Assembly: GCA_964581505.1 (NCBI GenBank)
Contig: CAZOOR010000057.1
Coordinates: 1 to 18,153 of the forward strand
Direction: 5' to 3'
Origin: CAZOOR01 sp964581505
GTDB taxonomy: Bacteria > Bacteroidota > Ignavibacteria > Kapaibacteriales > UBA2268
Length of the DNA: 18,153 nt
Part shown: positions 16,084-18,153 of the stretch, piece by piece
Numbering within the stretch: position 1 is the first letter of the stretch
Layout: each line of letters opens with the position of its first letter
Notes under the pieces: generated by a model
Seen by the model: only the letters and a program-made list of their open reading frames with translations
Databases searched by the model: none
Told to the model about the DNA's origin: nothing
Program-made: the position numbers and the translations under genes

Positions 16084-18099
16084 ATGGATATTCAACTAAT
16101 AATTTTTGCAGTCATCACAATAGCGTCTTTCGTTTTTTTATTCATTAATCTAAGAAGATTATATTCATATCTCACGGTTGCAAAACCTGAAAATCGGTGG
16201 GATATGGTATCCGAAAGAATTAAGCATACTTTACGTGTAGCATTCGGACAAAGCAAGATTTTGCGGGATAGAGCCGCCGGACCTATTCATACAATTATCT
16301 TCTGGGGATTTCTTGTTTTCCTCTTTACTGCATCTGAATCGGTCGTTCAGGGTTTCTTTCCTAAATTCTCTTGGTCATTTCTCGGACCTGTATATTCTTT
16401 AATTACAATTTCAACAGATATTTTCAGCGTCTTAATAATTATAGCAATTATTTTATCGCTTGTCAGACGATTTATTATTAAAGTCCCCCGACTACAATTG
16501 GAACGCACCGAAGAAATTGATGCTTTGATTGTCTTAGCCGCAATTTTTATTATAACAACATCAATGTTCTTGATGAATGCCTCATCAGAAGCAATAGGAT
16601 ATACATCACGTTGGGATATTAAACCGCTTGCCACGCTTCTTTCAAATGTTATTTCGTGCAATGCCGCATATTATGTATATTCCTCTTGCTGGTGGATTCA
16701 TATATTGACAATATACGCATTTATGAATTTCCTACCTTTCTCCAAGCATTTGCACGTATATACATCAATCGAGAATGTTTTTCTTTCTCCTTTGAATATT
16801 CCGAACAGATTGGAGAAAATTGATTTTGAAGATGAAACGATTGAAAAATTCGGTGTTACCGATATTGAGGACTTTACTTGGAAACCACTCTTGGACAGCT
16901 ATACCTGTACACATTGCGGACGATGCGATAGCGTATGCCCTGCAAATACAACCGGCAAAGAATTAAGCCCACGTAATATCTTGATACAATTGCGGCAGAG
17001 AACTTTTGACAAAGCTCCTATCCTATTGAAACAAAAAGAAAACCCCGAGGTAAAGCTAAGTGATGAAGAGCAAGCAATCCTTGCTCAAAAATTTGTCGGT
17101 GATTATATCAGTATCGAAGCACTATGGCAATGCACTACTTGCGGCGCCTGTATGCAGGAATGTCCCGTAACGATAGAGCATATACCGCATATAGTCGGTA
17201 TGAGACGCTCCCTTGTTATGATGGAAGCTAACTTCCCGCCATTATTACAGAGTGCTTTTACAAATCTTGAAAACAATGCTTCGCCATGGGCATTCCCTCA
17301 GGCGGAACGTGCTGATTGGGCGGAAGGACTTGACATTAAAACTGCGGCGGCTAACCCCGATTTTGATATTCTTTTCTGGGTCGGTTGTTCCGGTAGTTTT
17401 GACGACAGAGCAAAAAAGATTTCCGTTGCTTTTTCAAAACTAATGAAAATTGCCGGCGTGAATTTTGCTATTCTCGGTACAGAAGAAATGTGCAACGGTG
17501 ATGTTGCCCGCCGTACCGGAAATGAATATCTTGCCGATATGTTAGTGAAACAAAATATTGATACATTTGGCAGATATAATGTAAAGAAAATCGTAACAAT
17601 TTGTCCGCACTGCTTTAATACATTCAAAAACGAATATCCCGATTTCGGCGGCTCTTACGAAGTGATTCATCATACTGATTTTCTAAACGAGCTAATCGCC
17701 AAGGGTAAATTGAAATTAAAATCCGACAAGGACAAAAAGAAAAATATTGCCTATCATGATTCTTGCTATCTCGGTCGATACAATCAGAAATATGAAGCAC
17801 CGCGTAATATTATCAATACATTTGGCGATGCACAATTGCAAGAAGTTGAACGGAATCGCGACAAAGGCTTTTGTTGCGGTGCTGGCGGCGGGCAGATGTT
17901 TATGGAGGAAACCGAAGGTAAACGTGTAAACATCGAAAGAACGGAAGAATTACTTGCAACCGGCGCCGATACTATCGCCGTTAATTGTCCATTCTGTATG
18001 ACGATGATAAATGACGGAATAAAAGCAAAAGACAAAACGGAAGAAGTACAAATCAAAGACATTGCAGAGCTACTGCTCGAACGCGTCATTCAAGAATAG
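16084..18099 (+). CDS. Membrane Fe-S oxidoreductase, EtfD/EMO-like (NarI-like anchor, two 4Fe-4S, two CCG domains)
   Basis: This 671-residue protein has an inner-membrane N-terminal part (about 1-225, five or six hydrophobic helices) resembling the haem-b subunits NarI/DsrM. Candidate haem ligands are His69 (AGPIHTIIFWGF), His206 (WWIHILTIY) and His222/224. Two 4Fe-4S motifs follow: CTHCGRCDSVCP (Cys275, 278, 281, 285) and CTTCGACMQECP (Cys350, 353, 356, 360). Two CCG domains, of the heterodisulfide-reductase B type, end the protein. One contains Cys435, 470, 507 and 510; the other contains HDSCYLGR (Cys561), GFCCGAGGG (597-598) and NCPFC (635-638). This order matches mycobacterial EtfD and EMO-type ETF:menaquinone oxidoreductases, which move electrons from acyl-CoA oxidation to quinone. 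Function is inferred from architecture, and other HdrD-like roles remain possible. No Shine-Dalgarno is present. Confidence 0.88.
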   Translation: MDIQLIIFAVITIASFVFLFINLRRLYSYLTVAKPENRWDMVSERIKHTLRVAFGQSKILRDRAAGPIHTIIFWGFLVFLFTASESVVQGFFPKFSWSFLGPVYSLITISTDIFSVLIIIAIILSLVRRFIIKVPRLQLERTEEIDALIVLAAIFIITTSMFLMNASSEAIGYTSRWDIKPLATLLSNVISCNAAYYVYSSCWWIHILTIYAFMNFLPFSKHLHVYTSIENVFLSPLNIPNRLEKIDFEDETIEKFGVTDIEDFTWKPLLDSYTCTHCGRCDSVCPANTTGKELSPRNILIQLRQRTFDKAPILLKQKENPEVKLSDEEQAILAQKFVGDYISIEALWQCTTCGACMQECPVTIEHIPHIVGMRRSLVMMEANFPPLLQSAFTNLENNASPWAFPQAERADWAEGLDIKTAAANPDFDILFWVGCSGSFDDRAKKISVAFSKLMKIAGVNFAILGTEEMCNGDVARRTGNEYLADMLVKQNIDTFGRYNVKKIVTICPHCFNTFKNEYPDFGGSYEVIHHTDFLNELIAKGKLKLKSDKDKKKNIAYHDSCYLGRYNQKYEAPRNIINTFGDAQLQEVERNRDKGFCCGAGGGQMFMEETEGKRVNIERTEELLATGADTIAVNCPFCMTMINDGIKAKDKTEEVQIKDIAELLLERVIQE

Positions 18100-18130
18100 T
18101 ATTATCAAATATTATTTTAGAACTGGAAAG

Positions 18131-18153
18131 AGGCTGTCCATTTTAGACAGCCT
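18131..18153 (+). terminator. Probable Rho-independent terminator stem, cut by the window end
   Basis: AGGCTGTC (18131-18138) and GACAGCCT (18146-18153) pair perfectly around a seven-base loop, 31 bases after the stop of the Fe-S oxidoreductase. The stem is GC-rich against an AT-rich background and is preceded by AAAG. Any T-tract would lie outside the window, so termination is inferred. Confidence 0.65.

Overview
The window is a low-GC (AT-rich) bacterial chromosome segment carrying thirteen protein genes, all apparently intact, packed on both strands with almost no spare DNA. I see no tRNA, rRNA, insertion sequence, CRISPR array or other mobile element. The mix suggests a Gram-negative member of the Bacteroidota/Chlorobiota/Ignavibacteriota/Kapabacteria assembly: a fused alpha-beta 2-oxoacid dehydrogenase E1, exported TPR-CHAT and small beta-barrel proteins, a lipoprotein binding protein, and several genes with A-rich leaders and no Shine-Dalgarno sequence. 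That placement is inference from gene content, not from a marker gene.

Layout. (1) 18-2132, minus: fused E1 component of a 2-oxoacid dehydrogenase complex. It diverges from (2) 2398-3432, plus: an exported protein with two TolB/CsgG-like halves. (3) 3429-4444, minus: a two-gene unit, glycerophosphodiester phosphodiesterase then a NifU-type Fe-S scaffold domain, joined by an ATGA overlap. (4) 4624-6602, plus: a CBS-pair protein and a YifB/ComM-family AAA+ ATPase, joined by a TAATG overlap. (5) 6609-15955, minus: a long co-directional run. In transcription order it holds a small outer-membrane-like protein, a PrsW-type intramembrane protease, an acyl-CoA dehydrogenase, an exported TPR-CHAT protein, a periplasmic-binding-protein lipoprotein, a YicC-family endoribonuclease and an RqcH/NFACT-family protein. 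(6) 16084-18099, plus: a membrane Fe-S oxidoreductase with a haem-b-type membrane anchor, two 4Fe-4S clusters and two CCG domains. It is followed by a terminator stem that reaches the last base of the window.

Functional links. The acyl-CoA dehydrogenase and the membrane Fe-S oxidoreductase, which resembles EtfD/EMO-type ETF:menaquinone oxidoreductases, could form the first and last steps of an electron path from acyl-CoA oxidation to the quinone pool, although no ETF genes are in the window. YicC and RqcH lie together, as their homologues yloC and yloA do in Bacillus subtilis, pointing to a conserved RNA/ribosome quality-control neighbourhood. The most unusual candidate for an undescribed system is the exported CHAT protease-like protein, which keeps its His/Cys pair and is followed by an orphan binding-protein lipoprotein that has no transporter genes. 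Both would act outside the cytoplasm. Nothing in the window proves a novel system.
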